DNA from: Candidatus Dactylopiibacterium carminicum
GTDB taxonomy: Bacteria; Pseudomonadota; Gammaproteobacteria; Burkholderiales; Rhodocyclaceae
DNA: 55,374 nt
Direction: 5' to 3'
Assembly: GCF_014736495.1 (NCBI RefSeq)
Contig: NZ_MDUX01000022.1
Span: 1 to 55,374, forward strand
A model generated the notes under the pieces. It ran no database searches and was not told the origin of the DNA. It worked only from the letters and a program-made list of their open reading frames with translations. Shown piece by piece: positions 54,835-55,374 of this stretch (the first letter of the stretch is position 1; every line of letters begins with the position of its first letter). Both the position numbers and the translations under genes were made by a program.

Positions 54835-55322
54835 GCCATCAGCCTGACCGGATTTCCGCCTTGCTGGCGCTGGACTGGGGCACCACCAGCCCGCGTGCCT
54901 TCCTGCTTGCCGAGGATGGCAGCGTGCTCGAAAGCCGGGCCAGCGGCCACAACATCCAGAATCTGCCACAGGCCGGCGAGGCCGGTTTCCGCCAGGCTTT
55001 TGCCGCGATTGCCGGCAGCTGGCTGGCGGGCTGGCCGCAATTGCCCGTGGTGGCAGGGGGCATGGTCGGCAGCGCACAGGGCTGGCGCGAGGCACCGTAT
55101 GCCGAATGCCCGGCGGACCTGGATGCCCTCGCGGCTCAGGGGGTGAGTGTGGATACCGGCCTGGGCCGGCGGATGCTGATCGCGCCCGGGCTGATCCATC
55201 GACCGTCGGATGCCGCGCCCGATGTGCTGCGCGGCGAGGAGATCCAGATCGCCGGCGCGCTGGCGCAGCATGCCGAATGGAGGGAGCACGCCTGCATGGT
55301 GCTGCCTGGCACGCATTCGAAA
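54819..55322 (+). pseudogene. dgoK: 2-dehydro-3-deoxygalactonokinase, 5' half, interrupted
   Basis: About 165 of the usual 300 or so residues: the ATP-site start ALDWGTTSPRAFLL, GGMVGSAQGWREAPY and the LPGTHSK segment that in intact DgoK is followed by WV. After the Lys codon (55322) the sequence switches to unrelated DNA with a stop at 55355. DgoK phosphorylates 2-keto-3-deoxygalactonate in the De Ley-Doudoroff pathway. Start is ATG 54819 (AAGGA five bases before) or ATG 54831, whose ATGA overlaps the iclR stop. Confidence 0.82.
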
Positions 55323-55374
55323 GGCGCTGTCGGAGTTAGCTGTTGCAGGTTCTAAACTGAAAGCATGAATGGGA
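55323..55374 (+). mobile_element. Probable left end of an insertion sequence (IS6-like) at the window edge
   Basis: Homology to DgoK ends at 55322, and the next bases GGCGCTGTCGGAGTTAGC resemble the GGCACTGTTGCAAA-type terminal repeats of IS6-family elements. An ATG at 55365 (Met-Asn-Gly) lies about 40 bases in, as transposase starts do in that family. Only 52 bases are visible, so family assignment is tentative. Confidence 0.5.

Overview
The window is GC-rich chromosomal DNA from a betaproteobacterium. The gene order yfgJ-like zinc ribbon/DUF502/aspS, pilB-pilC-pilD next to a ypjD (CcsA-like) gene divergent from ffh, then cytochrome c4, engB and a hemB whose metal loop lacks the zinc cysteines, is characteristic of that class. 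Several Ser-rich secreted lipoproteins and the mixture of dispersed palindromic repeats recall the Rhodocyclales (for example Uliginosibacterium-like organisms), but genus cannot be fixed from the sequence alone.

Layout. 1-518 holds no gene but hairpins and a small inverted-repeat element. 0.5-12.8 kb is core: aspS, DUF502, FmdB zinc ribbon; pilD, pilC, pilB (type IV pilus); ypjD; ffh; cytochrome c4; engB; hemB; a GNAT enzyme. 12.7-17.9 kb: a tightly overlapped minus-strand operon bioB-bioC-macro domain-HAD nucleotidase, then divergent comF, azlC-azlD and a small lipoprotein. 17.9-36.1 kb is an accessory and signalling region: two secreted Ser-linker lipoproteins with HExxH motifs, two orphan TRAP-type binding proteins, a soluble LacI-sensor/chemoreceptor gene and a dCache-PAS-GGDEF-EAL gene (both interrupted by single-base frameshifts), DUF2239, RidA, a GNAT, an aminotransferase/MarR divergent pair with twin operators, and a complete yfiR-yfiN-yfiB c-di-GMP module. 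36.1-42.3 kb: a parvulin-type isomerase and a beta-glucoside locus (GH3 lipoprotein, LysR, GPH symporter). 42.6-48.9 kb: a single-direction operon of an ABC importer (ATPase, binding protein, two permeases), a LacI regulator and a metallophosphoesterase, plausibly for uptake and cleavage of a phosphodiester. 49-51.9 kb: dkgB, a decayed MFS gene and a divergent LysR. 51.9-55.4 kb: a sugar-acid (probable galactose/galactonate oxidation) cluster, SMP-30 lactonase, SDR dehydrogenase, IclR regulator and dgoK, the last cut by what looks like an insertion-sequence end at the window edge.

The most striking pattern is gene decay or sequence error concentrated in accessory genes: two frameshifts with the same TACCAG context, an in-frame TAA plus lost 5' end in an MFS gene, a TGA 13 codons before the expected end of a TRAP binding protein, and an interrupted dgoK. 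The 42-53 kb part is also rich in three families of dispersed palindromic repeats, one of which is translated into the N-terminus of an ABC permease. No tRNA, rRNA or CRISPR array was recognised.
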